From Lineus longissimus (taxonomy: Eukaryota; Nemertea; Pilidiophora; Heteronemertea; Lineidae), in contig NC_088308.1 of the NCBI RefSeq assembly GCF_910592395.1, forward strand, positions 18,865,501 through 18,929,500: 64,000 nt of DNA. Direction: 5' to 3'. Both the position numbers and the translations under genes were made by a program. Below are positions 22,084-36,100 of the stretch, in pieces. The notes beneath the pieces are model-generated. The model was given only the letters and a program-made list of their open reading frames with translations. It had not been told where the DNA came from and ran no database searches. Each line of letters opens with the position of its first letter. Within the stretch, counting starts at the first letter, position 1.

Positions 22084-24076
22084 GTAGGAACAGATTTTTC
22101 ATCCGTCGGCACGTTAAACCTCTTAGTGGGAGAGGATAAAAAATCATCCACTCAACCGCTTCTGATGCTATTACTTTTACCTCTTGTGTCACTCACTAGA
22201 GTCCCCAGGTCTTAAGATCTGATGGACAGTGCATCTTTTCTTTGATATCTCGAAGGATTGCTTATCGAATTCTGAGCTGGTGAGGTAGTCGATGCTGACC
22301 TATAAAGTCTCTTGTATTAGGAAGTTATGAAATCAACTATTATCATCTGGTGATGACATTTCGTGTTTTCTGGTATAAGGAAGTTGTTGAATCAATTCCA
22401 TTTATTAGATGGGTACCTGTTGTTCCAAAAGAAACTCCCTGCTCACTTCACAAAAACGTTGAGAAAAAAATATATCTGAAAATGAGTTGTCAGCAATCGG
22501 ATTCTGATTCACTGAATAATTATTGTATGGTGTGGAACAACTCAGAAAGTGGACTTTTGATAATGAAGTTAATTTCAGAGTGGTCTCTTGATGAAGTATG
22601 CAATACATTACCCAGCAGTCATTGATTTGCCTAGTTTAGGAGAGTGTTTTATTGAATCAAAATAATTTTATTCTCCCAGTAGAATGCCACAAGATGTTTT
22701 TGTTGTTTTGATAAGTGTCATCCTCCGTGAAGTATATTTGATGTTGGTATAGCCACATACGAGAAGGTTACCAGAAGGTTTCTGGTGTACATGAATTAGA
22801 GCAACCTGTTTCATGAAAGAAATGAAGAATTGCCGTGTTATGTTATGCACCAATTTGCCTCAGTTCTCTCTCGACCTAACATACACATCATAACTGTACA
22901 CAACAAGATAACACAAGTCGATCTTGGCAAGATATAGCTTGGCGTCGCATCAAATAAAGACCTGTTAGGTCTTCTGTTAGTGTGTGGCAGGTAAACAGGG
23001 AAAATACCAAGAATCTATGATAGATCAACATCAGTACGGAGAATGCGCGAAAACTTTCCACCATGGTGATTGCTTCTGTGTCATGTCAAGTTTACATCGT
23101 ACACAGTGTAATCACATATGTCTATGTTCATTAACATGCATGAGTAACAATCTTGGGTGAAACATCTTCGTTTTAATAGTTAATGCTTTTTCACAGGTAT
23201 TGCTTTTTCCTCCCAGTTGCGGTGAACTTATTTTCCGCCAGTATAGAGCAGTGTTGTGATTTGGTATCGAGGCGCTACTGTTGTGGAATTGATTTACCAT
23301 AATAGCTGGTGTGTATGGATCGCCAGAGATCCGATTGCCAATCAGTGTGGTTTAAAACGACATCTTGATGGTTTGCGTGATTGCTTGGACAGGTGTAGTG
23401 CTGGTGTCTCTCACATGGTGGCACTGTTTGTTGCATTGTAAGTCATGTAAGTGATTCTGTGAAATGGTTTAGATTTTGTAATGTTCTCCATGCTTAGCCA
23501 TCATTTCGTGTAAATTGTGGGTTAGTGATGAAACCCTGGAATGAAACAAAATGAAATAAAATTGTTGAAATTGTTGAAATGAAAATGAACATTTCAAAAT
23601 GAAATCAACTTCAAATAGAAGTTCCTAGTTGACAGTCGTGTCGCTGTATGCGTGTCGGACTTCACTGGTGTGATGAATAGTTCTTAATTTCATTCCTTCC
23701 TTCCTTGCTATATTACAAAAAGTCTCCACCATATAGAGGAATGCAGGAATTCATTTAATTTCAATTGTTTCATTTCCTTCTGATGATTTCCTTCTGGATT
23801 TTATCGGTAACCATGAGATAGTAGTTGTATAATGAGTTAATACTTGAGATTCTTGGCCTGTTGAGTGTAGTCTGCCTAGAAATTCCAGGTACATGACTTA
23901 TGATACAATGCCTGGGTAATATGGGTGCTTTGTAACCAGCACCTGCTTGCCAATCTAAACAGACCTGTTCAAGTTAGTATAGGTTACCTGTCTTCCTACA
24001 AATTGCTTTTTACCCAATCTCAGCAAGTTTGACTTCTGACTACGCTCCCTCGCGACTGATCTGAACTATCATGACT

Positions 24077-24148
24077 ATAGGTTTAGAACATGTCCTTGTC
24101 CTTAACATTGGCTATAGGTTTAGGACATGTCCTTGTCCTTGAAAGCCC
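24077..24148 (+). repeat. Tandem duplication, about 37-bp unit, two copies
   Basis: CTATAGGTTTAGAACATGTC then CTTGTCCTT recurs 37 bp later as CTATAGGTTTAGGACATGTC then CTTGTCCTT. Confidence 0.8.
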
Positions 24149-27064
24149 ACACCTGACCCAATGAATCCCAAACCATCTATGACAATCTTTTCTCACCATC
24201 TCTGACTCATTTCAAGTCTCCATTAGCACATTTTAAGCAACTTTAAAAATCTTAATGGAGGATAAATGGAATTTCAATGAACATTTTTTACACAGCATGA
24301 TTTTTCCAGAAAAAAGAAATAGTATTAATTATTCATCTCCGTGAGTGCAGGAACTATCGCAGTCAGTTCATTGGCTGAGGTAACTAGTGATTTAGATTGG
24401 AGTGCATCAACGCTGATTTGATTTTCTTGAGAGTGAGTTCTGGAATGTGATTGAATGAAAGGGGTAATCACTTTATTAACCCGTTAAAGTGATAATGTTG
24501 TCTCAGTAAGTTCTTTGAGTGGCATTTTCGTTATATTTCTTTTAAAAATCTCATCCCCTGAGGTGCTCTGAAGTCTATTATCTGATTTTTTTGCATATTA
24601 ATTAATTTCAACACTACCGTTGTGTAGACAGATATACAAATACTATAAATACCAACTTTCATCAAATTTGTGTGCATAATAACTCAACTACGCCATTGTG
24701 TATCAGACATTATACTTAATATTTTAAGTTGCATATTGGAACTTCAGCCAGTTTTAAAATGCTCCTTTTAAGGGGTACTCCGTCCGTAATTCTTGGTGAT
24801 CCGGTAAAATAGAAATGCAGTTATATGGAATGCTGTGTTATAAATATATATCCAACTGTTTTAATAAGACACATCATTGTTTTGATGACTCTATCTATTG
24901 TTTCCACAATACCTCCATGAAATGTGGGATATTTTTACAAAAGAGACAAACTAGCAGAGGTCTGGTGCTTTACTTTAATGATAGTTAGGTGTTTTATGAT
25001 GTGCTGAATGACATTTTTGTTGGGTGCAGTGTTTTGTCTATGACGACAGTACTACTGAAAGCCACAACTTCCCAGAGGCAGTCATAAACCGCAATGGTGC
25101 ACGAGTCATAAATAAGTTAAGCACACATTGTGGAGACAATTCATCAATTACCTGCATGCCAGCCGATAGAAGTCTACAACCTTATCTATCATATGAGAGA
25201 TGAAATGTGTATAAACGCATATTGAGGAGTATGTGTGATATTTTCCACGATAACTTGAGACGAGATCTTTAGACAATCATCATAGATACCATGCTATTGT
25301 TTTGGTCCACCTTGATAGGAGATAGAACAGGAAATATCCTGGAGTATTTACATACACTGGCAACAGCTTTTGCGTTTTCTGCTTAGATTAAATGGCCACT
25401 TGTGTAAAGCAATATATGTTCATGTCACGGTGGCCATCTTGATTGTCATCTGCAGGCGATGTCTGTCAAAACAGGTTTCCTTGAGTGTACATGTAGCATA
25501 TTTACATGCCTAAGACTTTGGGCCCTGAAGGGTTATATCAACTTAAGGCATTGTATTGAATTGTATTGCCTTTTTTGTTAGAAAACACTTTTCTATGATA
25601 AAGCCAATGTAATGCATTATAATCATCATGGACCTGAAAGCTTCTGGATGTCATGACGGTATCTTTTGGATCCTTATCCTCATGTATTCCGCCCCACGTC
25701 ACAGGTTTTCAGCACCCAAAAAGGTTACCGAAAGAAAATAGTATATTCATATTTGGTATTAATTGGCTCCTTGTCTTTTTCAACTGCAAAAGGCAATCTT
25801 CGCAATCTCTGCAGTCAACGCGGAAAAATTGTGCATTTGAAACCAAAAGTTCCTTCTTGCATTCTTTCACAGATAATGATCTGCCATCCCTGGAAAGCAT
25901 CACCACTTGAAACCATCGTTGACTCCAAGCTCCAATGGCAAGAGCATATATTTGAGAACAACACAATTAGACAGTAATTACCGGCAACGTGAACACAATT
26001 AAAAAGTGTTAATTTGTATGGGGATAGAATTAACCTGATGAATGAGATCAGATTCTTTGCCAGCGCACATCAAAGTGTGTAATCCAGCTTGGCGCACCCA
26101 ATGAATCTCGCACCTTGTTTTTTGCCGCTGGGAAGGTGATACAATAATGTCATTGCTAATAGCTTTCTTACACTTCGCTAGCATCCGTTTCAAGTCATAT
26201 TCCCACATTAGGGGTAGATATAATGTTTAGTAGTGTGTGAATGCACTGAAATATTGAGCCATCTTGGGTATGGAATGTAATCTGGTGACTCTTTTTGTTC
26301 GTGATGGATGTAGAGAATCTTCTCGATTCCTTTACAGAAGCTAATTTAACCCTTTCAGTACCCTTGACCCGCACTCGGAGCAGTTTATAAAATGACAGCC
26401 CAACAGTGTGCAGTGCGGTACAGGAACTTTAATAATTTTTACTTAATGTACACTCATATTTAGTTTCAGTGCTGCCATGCAAGTATCCTTTGAATTTTGC
26501 TGCCTCTTGTTGAAATGAAATTCAAACCTGAACCTTCAGGACATGGTTAAAGGAAAAATGACATTCAAAACTGAACCTTTAGCCATAGTTATGTGTAAAT
26601 GTCATCGAGTACTTATTAACTTAATTGCGCTTTTCGTGACCACCTCCTTCCATCTATGTTTCATCTACTTTTCATCTACACTTAATCTGTCCCTGACTGT
26701 GGCTGTGAAGTTCACCTCCTGACATTTCACTTATCCCCTCTCCCTCTGGGTCATATTGGTGAAATAGTACACGTTATTACTATGATTCTAAATTAGATAT
26801 ATTTCCTGTGGGTATTGAGAGTCGTATTTCGCTGTTGGTATGCCATGCACCCCTGCTTTCAAACATTATAGAACCATTAAATTCCATCACAGATCAGGTG
26901 GAAATATCCTGGGGGATGGTTTGTGTATCAACTTTATCCTTGAAATTATGAAATCTTTGGAACATTGAATCACATGCAACGTTTCATAGTCTGGTGGTCA
27001 ATACTGCTATATCTATGTTACACCCTTTAGAATGTGTGTTAAAATTCTGAGTTTCTAAGACCTA

Positions 27065-27088
27065 CCCCCCCCCCCCATCCCCCCTCCC
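27065..27088 (+). repeat. C-rich tract (C12 plus C6)
   Basis: A run of 12 C, then AT, then further C-rich bases. A G-rich segment follows at about 27108-27122, so the region can pair or form G-rich structures on either strand. Confidence 0.85.
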
Positions 27089-28069
27089 ATTGATCATTGT
27101 TTCAGGTGGAGTGGGGAGGGGAATCTCCCCCTTTTAATGACAATAAGTGGTACCAACGACTTACAAAATGGAAATTTTGATGCATGGCCTGATAATCGTA
27201 TTCATGGTTCATCGCCCCAATGTGTCACTACCGCTATGATCGCCATTAACCTCTAATTGTTCTCTGCCTGAGTGGGGTGAGGCTAAAGTCGCAGCGGGAG
27301 ATCCTCTTTTAATGAATAAAATATCGCTGTGATGCTTTGTGCGTTGTTATTGGCGATGTAGTTGGAATCTGCTGGAGGGGTCACCAATCTAAATGTACCA
27401 TTAGCCTGCGTTGTTTTCATACGTTAATTGATAATATGGGGATGTTTTTGATGATGAGGTGGAAATACATTAGTTTGTGACTTTGGGTATGATCTCCACC
27501 ACTACTTTTCCTGCTTTGTTTGATTAAGAGGCCAATGTTTTTATGCATACATGTAACTAGAGAAAGTAAAGCTTTTCTTTTCTTTTGATTTCTCCGAGGG
27601 AATGAAAAGTGGTGGATTTTTTTCATGTTTTTGTGACTTGAGGTGTTTTAGGCAACATTGTTCGTGAACCTGAATGCAGTGAACCAACTGATTTTGCACC
27701 TAAAACAAGTTTGTCAATCATTTTATAGCTAACAAACAAAGGATGAACAATTCTACCATCTTTACCTTCCCCAAAGGAAATGTGATCTCTTTTGGAAACA
27801 TCGAAAAAGACATCCTTCACACAATCGTTCAACTTTCCCCCATCGGCCTGACATCCATCCCATAATGAGCAGAACCAATCATCCGTGGTGATAATAGTTT
27901 TCCAAAAATCGCCGCATAAATCTCAAGTTGCATTTAACAACCTGACAGAGTTATTTCTTCATCTCTGCTCTAATTACTTATTACGCACAAACAGAGGCGT
28001 GGTAATAATCCATAATGTTGGGGACGGATCGATAGCATGTGCTCCGAACCATGTCCGCTTGTGGTAGTT

Positions 28070-28330
28070 TTAATCACATTGTGTACATTACGGTGTTAAT
28101 CATGCATTTATGAGAATTGCCCCTTATAACTTGCACTTTCTGTCAGTGCTCCTTTAGTCATGTCAGTCATGTCAGTGTCTATGATAATTTGATCTTTGAA
28201 ATTGTTCTCGGGTGAACCTTCATCACATTGTATTCATTGTGGTGTTCATGAAATGAAGAGAATTGCCTCCTATAACATGCCTCTTCTGTCAATGGTCCTC
28301 TAGTGAGGTTGGTGTCTGAGGTAGTGCTAA
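28070..28330 (+). repeat. Diverged tandem duplication, about 150-bp unit
   Basis: ATCACATTGTGTACATTACG...GAGAATTGCCCCTTATAAC is echoed about 150 bp later as ATCACATTGTATTCATTGTG...GAGAATTGCCTCCTATAAC, each followed by TCTGTCA and TCCT-TAGT words. Confidence 0.7.
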
Positions 28331-29594
28331 ATAACTTGATATGATCTGTAAAAGTGTTCCTTTATTGGTGAAACTGGAGACTATTTGTGAAAGTTGATGA
28401 ATATCAAACTCGTAATTGCCAAAGAATTTTTTTTACCATGCTATGCCGAGAAAGAATGGTCCCCTCAGCCCGCATAAGCATGATCCAATCAGAATATAAA
28501 ATAAATACATTAACAGTATCTTAAAAAGTCGTAATGTCAAAAACTTTCTATGTCAATATTTACGTTCCCTTGGGGACAGAAACACTGATGCATTATTAAA
28601 CACCAAGTCGACATACTGCACAAATATAAATCGGTATCAGGGAGGATGTACCTTTCTCTTAACAGCGGTGATTCCAGTGAATGTGTGCATTGGTGGTAAA
28701 GTGATACGTTATTAATTTTCTGTATGTGTCCTCTGGCAGTACACTTAATTCATTAAGGTAGGCCCTAAGTTGATGTATCTATCTTTTGTCTTGTGAAAAG
28801 TAGACGTGCAAAACATGATGTATATCTGTTGGCACTGTTTTGTGAAACATTCTCCATGTAGTTTGGAGAATATTGATGCAAAAGTTTGGATGTCAGCAAC
28901 ATCAAAGGCGTATGCTATCACACCTCTTTCTAGCTAGAGAAACCAATTACTCTCAAGAAAGCCCTATTTATTTTGCTATTGGACAGCGGGTGGATGTGCC
29001 TTTATCATATCAGTTCTAATCAATTACAGTAGACGGCGAAAAGACATAAAATCGGCAATGAATGGAGATGTTCCTGATCAATTACACCATGTCATTAGCT
29101 GGCTGATGCCACGAGCCCATAACATGGCAAACACACTTCGACTAACAAATCGACTTTAGGAATAATTTGCGCAAGTTTGATTGTGAAGATTGATGCATGT
29201 TGAAACAAAGCTTCAGCGGCATGACCTGAATTAATCATTGAGTGAACAAAGCAGTGAAATCCAATTCCAGTTGCAGGATTTCACGCTCTCAAGTGAGCCA
29301 ATTATGCTTTGACTTCCTCTGGTATGTTGGGCTAATTAGTGGGAAAAGTCATCAGAATATGCTGCTAAAGCTTTTGAAATTGTATTGAAGTGCTACTTCT
29401 GTGATATCTGCCTACCGGAGAGATTGTGCTGAATCATTGTACCACAATCAATATTCTTTCTGTTGAGGCTTTGCGAGGGACTTCTGTTACTTTGATGATG
29501 ACCCTTGGAGGACAGCGCATATTAAAAAGCTCGGCAGCGCATTAAAAACATCAACATACAACTTCAGCGACTTGCCATATAGAAACGTCAGTCA

Positions 29595-30168
29595 CAGTGG
29601 ATCAGCTCAGCAAGAAAAGTTGATGAGCTTTGTAACTAGTACTGACCAGAAAGGTCCATAGATCAGCTCAACAACGTTAGAAACATGAGTGGATCTGCTC
29701 TGCATTAACTCATCAGAAACATGAATGGACCAGAACAGCAAAATAAGTAGAATCATTTCATGAGCTCAACAACATATCAAAATCAGGATCTCAACAACAT
29801 ATAAGAAACATGCATGGATCAGCTCAACAACAGATTAGAAACATCAGTAGTATGTCTGCTTAGCAACATAAGAAACATCATCGGATGAGCTCAACAGCAT
29901 ATCAGAATCACGAGCTCAACAACTTATTGAAACATGCATGGATCAGCTCAACAACAGATTAGAAACATAAGTAGTAGGTCAGCTTAGCAACATAAGAAAC
30001 ATCATTGGATGAGAGCAACAGCATATCAAATCAGGAGAGCTCAACGACATATCAGAATCAGGACCTCAACAACTTATCAGAAACATGGATGGATCATCTC
30101 AACAACATTTCAAAAACACAAACTCAACAACGTTATCAGAAACATGAGTGGATCAGCTCAGCCATCTG
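29595..30168 (+). repeat. Minisatellite with 31-bp base unit and 124-bp higher-order unit
   Basis: Degenerate copies of a GGATCAGCTCAACAACATAT-CAGAAACAT unit of roughly 31 bp. TGCATGGATCAGCTCAACAA at 29811 recurs at 29935, exactly 124 bp (four units) away, with the intervening variants repeated in the same order. The flanking units are more diverged. Confidence 0.85.
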
Positions 30169-33100
30169 ACCATACAGACATCATATTGATCTTTCCAGTG
30201 TACATTAACTTCACCCTTGATTTAGTGACATTCCCCTGGATGGAGCTTGTACGCTGCGAAATGAATAATAGAAACCAGCGGCCCCCTGAGATGGGGAGGT
30301 TGGCGATGATATCACACTGCGGGAAGGGATTTGGTATGGTGGAGGTCATTACTGTGATGAGGACTTAGAAGTGTTGATATGGCCACTGGTGTGTTGAGGC
30401 GAAGTGTGCTCTTTGATCGTGGTGTGCCTATCCCTGTGCACAATCAAGTTAACATGTTTCAAACATTGAAGGCATTTTCTCCTTGTAATTCTTGAACTTA
30501 TTTGATGAAGATGTTTCCAAACCATATTTGTTCCCTCCAATGGGCAAATTGTCTTGAGATGTACTAGGTGGTACATCAAGTTGTCTTTCACCTTTGAGAG
30601 AGATTTTCTGGCTCTGCACATAAAAATTTGTTGTGAGCAACAGAAATTACCGTTCATGTGACTGCCTAATCTTGTCCTGCATTCTGGTAAAAAGATTGTG
30701 TACCATTTGACAGATAATGGCTCCGGCTCTGCATTCCTTCACCAGACTTGGGGCCTTCCTCCTGTGGTTACTCTATCCCCATCACCTTAACCTTTTCCAG
30801 CTACTTGTTGGCCCGGTCGATAATCCATCGATGCTCCCTACCGACTGCTTTTGTGATTTGCATGTAACAACTAATGACAGCTGCCAAGATATAACGATTT
30901 TTGGATATCTTTAAAAGTGTATTGGGAAACCAGTCAAACGACAATTACTATTCAAACCAGCTATTGATAATCTTATGTGGACCAGTCAATGAGTGTGCCA
31001 GCGTACAGTGACACCCAGCTGGGGAAATCTATATACAGGGCTCCAGGCAAAAGCTGCTGACATTTCAACTTTACCCAGCCATTTTAGCTTTTTCCGTGCA
31101 GTGCCATTTTTTTCGTGAAAAGGAGTATTTAAGAATCGTTGGCAAGACGGTTGATTAAAACATAATTGACATTTGTGTTGAGACAGCATGAACTTGCTTT
31201 CGCCGTTAGTTCCTCCTCATGGAGATTTATCCTGTTAAATATAATCTGTGTTTAGAAATTTAAATCCATTTCCAGAGTGAATAAAATAAATATGTCAATT
31301 TGAGAACTGTGTTTGGTGAGATTCAAATTTATCTCTCTTATCGGTATAGTTGTTGAAACCTTTTAGTTTGACATCACTTCGACCTTTGGGAAGAAAAAAA
31401 ATCTACATTAAATGCATGTATATATATGTAGAGTGTTTTAGGGAATCTATGTTGAAAGAATCATTACAACCCTTCCATTAAGCACCAGAAGTCATGTCTA
31501 AATATGGTTGGCCAAAGAGACACAACATTTAAATGGAATGTTTACAGACTGTTTCATCCATTTCAAAATGCACCATTATTTCTATATTTGTTTAGAATTT
31601 CATCAAAAGTGAAATCAACTGGTTTGTGATTTTCTAAATGCATGAAGCCTGGTGTTAATCAATGGGATGGCTACTTTGTGGCCCAAGTTAAACTGATTTT
31701 CTCAGAAATCTCCCAATACCCCATTGACCACCAGGCAGATTGTTTACAATGTTTCTATGAAAGTCGACTCGCCAGTATCATTGCGGAACTCACTCCAATA
31801 TCACGGCCATTGTATCGCGCAGAATCAAGTTGTCACGTCCCTCATCAAATTGATTCAATCACCGCGGTAACCATCTTTATTTGCTCGCATCCATAAGCAG
31901 ATGATCTGGTTTAGTTCTGTGTCGAGATCCCAGGGGCTCTGCATGTTGCCATTCCTATGGTGCTTTGTCATCCCGTTCGATTTCTTTAAGGTGTCCGGAT
32001 GAAGTCTGTCATCATTTGACAATAGATGGCTCTGGTAGTTCAATAACTGCTGCAAGATGAGGTCCTTGGTAAATGGTTGAGCATGGTGGCACTTGCCTTG
32101 GAAGCGACCATCGGATTATTGTAGTTGAGAATGAAAAGATGTCAAATATTTTCTATCCTCAGGTATCAGTGCGGAAGAAAAAAACAATGAAAAAACTGTG
32201 ATTGAATCAATTTGATGAGGGTTGTGACAACTTGATTCTGCTCAATATGATGGCATTGATATTGGAGAGCAATCAAGATACTGTTCACATTGTGGTATAA
32301 TCTTAGGACACTCACCCTTGTTTCTTTGGTTAAGTAAGGATTCTTAAAAGTTGTCTTGCCTTCTTTTATGAGACATCCTGTAGACACTATTTACTAGGGT
32401 ATTGGTTGTTCCACAGCTTCATTCCATGATGAAAGCGTGTTTCAGTATCTTTGTGATCTAACTTCAGATGAAAACGAAAAGAAATATGTGGATGCACTAT
32501 AATTTAAGCTGACATGCTACAAAAATGGAAGTGTTTGCCATGTTTAGAGAAAGATAATGTTGCCATCTCAAACTTGGAAGCAATCATACTATTGGTTTCC
32601 TTCTTACACAAATAGAAGACACTTGATTTGTCTCATCATCACGGCGTCGATGACGAGCTAAATACCAGAGTTCACAGTGGCGTATTGTAGTCGAGATGAA
32701 GAATCTGCCAAGTCTCCTGATCTCAGATCACCAAACATTCATGGGCTGTCACAATGAGAGTCAATCCAATGTCGTGATTGGATGCGTCATTAGGCTACGG
32801 CCATTTTGTCAGACGTTTGACGTTATCGGGATTGAGATTGACTTTTTGTTGATGTGGGTTTGAATATCATCAAGATGTCGAGAAGTCTAATCGAAGAGTG
32901 TTGTCGTTTTCTTTCTGTGGACGTGATAGGTTGTTTGCAATGAAGTTCAAGTTGCTACAAGAAATAATCAATTATTTCAAAGTTAAAAAAACCAAAAGAA
33001 CTTTCAATCCTTTAAAATGCCCTAATGGGATTGCGAGATCATGTATTTTTTCATAAGATTGACATAGAATGTTGGATGTTGGATGTTACTACCAGTTTCT

Positions 33101-36100
33101 CTGCCTACGTGTTATAATAGAAACAGCATTGGTAATATCAAGAATTATTAAAGACTAGTCTCCTTTGGTAATAACATCACAATTTTCAACAGTAAACCAG
33201 CACTTCATTGGCATTGGCGATGCCATCAATGCCAGCAGTCACCTATCTGTCTCACCAACCATGAAAATCACCCTTGTAATATGTTTTCTTGAAAGAGTGT
33301 CATAATCTGGTATAAATGTTTCCATGCTTCTTCTGAGAATGCGCCTATGAACGGCCTGTCATTGCTCGGGTAATAGCTATTATGATGACTGATCGATGGG
33401 AAAGAGAGGGAAAGAAACCTCACGAGACATCTCATCACTCTCAAATCTATGTTTTGTCGTAAATACCATACTTTAACTTGTTTTCGTGTGTGATTGATCG
33501 TGGAAGACGAATAAGTTGTTGATGAAGCAAGGTATTTGTGTTATTGCTGGGCTATTTTTATTTGATATTGGTACGTTTGGGAGATTGGTGATATTTTTCA
33601 TCACAGACACAGAACGATATTGAGTACTTGATGCTTGGGTACTTGGGTCTGTATTTGGTTTTCTCGAAACTTATTTAATCAGATTTCTAGAGGCATTACT
33701 GGGGGATCCTGGGAGGGGAGGGGCGTTTGCTTGCTTACATGAAGTACAATTTAAACAAATTCAAGAATAAGATAAGAATTGTTTTTTACATACCTCTTCA
33801 CTTGTTTATACAACTGAACACCTTGTTTCCACATCTAATAAATGAGATTAAAGATAGGAAACTACTCTGAGGAATGACTCAAGTTGAATCTTATGGTAAC
33901 CACCCCAAGGCCAAGTTACTGAATAACCTTACATTTTGACAAGCTCCAATCATAAATGCCTTCAAACCAAAGCAGCCTGAAATGTAATTTGTTGATAAAT
34001 TACAGCGCATGCCACCAAGCACCAACCGTGTCACTTTTTACTGCAGCCCACGCTGAACAATATTGAAAATACTCGGAGGAAATAAATTCATTGTGAGAAG
34101 CCGCAAACCTCGGCGTAATACATCACTGATGTTTCGCAGCACACACTCAACAAATGAGTAGGCGGTCGTGAAAGAAATCATCCATCTCGCGAGCTGGCAA
34201 CATGATCAATTCATAAATTGCCCAAAGAAAAAACCTTCATTTTATTGCTAGGTTGTGCCAACTGAGCTAGCTGGGGATGGTGCCTTGTAATGTGAATTCC
34301 TTGAGCTGCACAAGTCGTAGTTTGTAAAAATATAAATTCAGTGACCTGGTTTTCAAATGGCAAAAAACATTGATGTGTGGATTTGTTGATTTGCACCTAC
34401 ACTAACACATGCAATGTTAAAGACACTGCTTTCCTTATAATGCACTGCTGATAGTGGAGATGAAGAGATCACCTTGCTATTTCAACAACCATGATGACAT
34501 GCACCACTCGATTTGTACCAAAAACTCACTTTTAGGCCCCATTTGGCACTGTGGCCGAGCTTTGACATATTAGAAACTCCAGCAATAAGGAATGTTTTGT
34601 TGGACATAGTTACTGGTACACTGTCCTCATACCTACCTTACATACCCATTGATCACATCGACCAGATCATATCAAAATGTCCGCCTTATCGACTGTGATC
34701 GATTCCAACAGCCCAATCGGACAGGAAGTGAATAGAAACTATAATCAAGATCAATACATATCAGTATGAACACCAAATCATCCATTCCATCCGACAGGTT
34801 GCTGTCACGGAGGTATCCGATATGCTCCCAGTGATTAATAGGCAAGGCAATGTCGTTGCTGCCTTATTCATTCCCTGTTTGATTTGCGTTGCCTTCTTCT
34901 CGGCATAGGATACCAATAGGGTGAAACAGCGGTACTTGAAGAATGCATGTCCTCAGCAGTATAGGAGAAAGGTTTGATATCTTGTATATACAGCAATTTT
35001 CCAAGCCTTAGTTAGAAGTCCGGCATTCTCACCAGGCAACCGCGCCCAAATATCCGAGACCCAGACCTGACAATGAACATGAGTTTTACTAGCGGACCAG
35101 GCTGCTAGAACAATTTATAATGGGTAAAGATTCATCTCACTAACTAAAAGCCCTTGCCCTCTTTCTACAATCACTACCAGCAAAATGTATTAACTAACAA
35201 CATCCCATCTGAAAATCGTGCCTAAAACTTGCCAACCATGAAAGTACATGTGATCTGTTACTGTACTCTGTCCAATCAAAACTCAGAAGATGTTTCATTC
35301 CTTCTGCCATTGATCAGGCTTAGAAAGATTTCAATTGTGTTAGAAAGTCATTTATTGATTATCGACTGCTCTGCGATAAAGTGTTAGTTAACTCTGGTAA
35401 TGTAGACTTAAGGTTTCTTACATCGGCGCTCATGGTGATCTGTGGCATTTGACGGAACATGGAATCGTCATTTATGAAATTAGACAATCTTGAATGGAGC
35501 TATCGATTGGTGTCTGGGGATAATTTATTTATCAGTGTGGTTGCTGCCTACCGCGCGCGGTTGGTGCCGGTTTCGCAGCGCTGTTAAAGGGGATAGTGTG
35601 TGGAGATCTTACATCATGAAGATCTTGTTGAACAGGTCTGGTTGCATGATGAGAAAGGCAAGCAACTTAACAAAATGCAATAGGCAAATAACTTAACAAA
35701 GGAGTCAAACCTTGATAGGATCAACTGAAATGGACAAATTCTTCAAATTCCGTCCTGGGAACGAGGAGGTCACTAGACCTCTACAATAATTGGAAAAACC
35801 CATGCTATACACTGATCAGGTTCTTGTCAAAAACTTGCAAAAAACATCCATTTGTCACATACAATTTTTGCTGACCAACTGCATGAGGCAGTGTGCAGAG
35901 AGGGAAGCTGTTGGAGCCATGCCAGTTGGAACAGAAGAAAATAGGTATCATCATTGATTTCATCCAGGGTCCCCCAATTCTCATCTCATCCACAGGTTGC
36001 CCAAATTCCTTCTATATTTTGTGCACAGAGTAAATTGTGATGCATAGGTATGTTGGGTGTGCTTGAGCTGGCATCAACTTGTAGAATCACTGATGGATTG

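Noticed and set aside
25653-25977. Overlapping open frames with DSKLQWQEHI, resembling the 'DSKL-W-HI' word of LINE reverse transcriptases
   Set aside because: Only this short word fits. The residues before it do not match the usual LGV context and no other RT motif is in frame, so it was not called.
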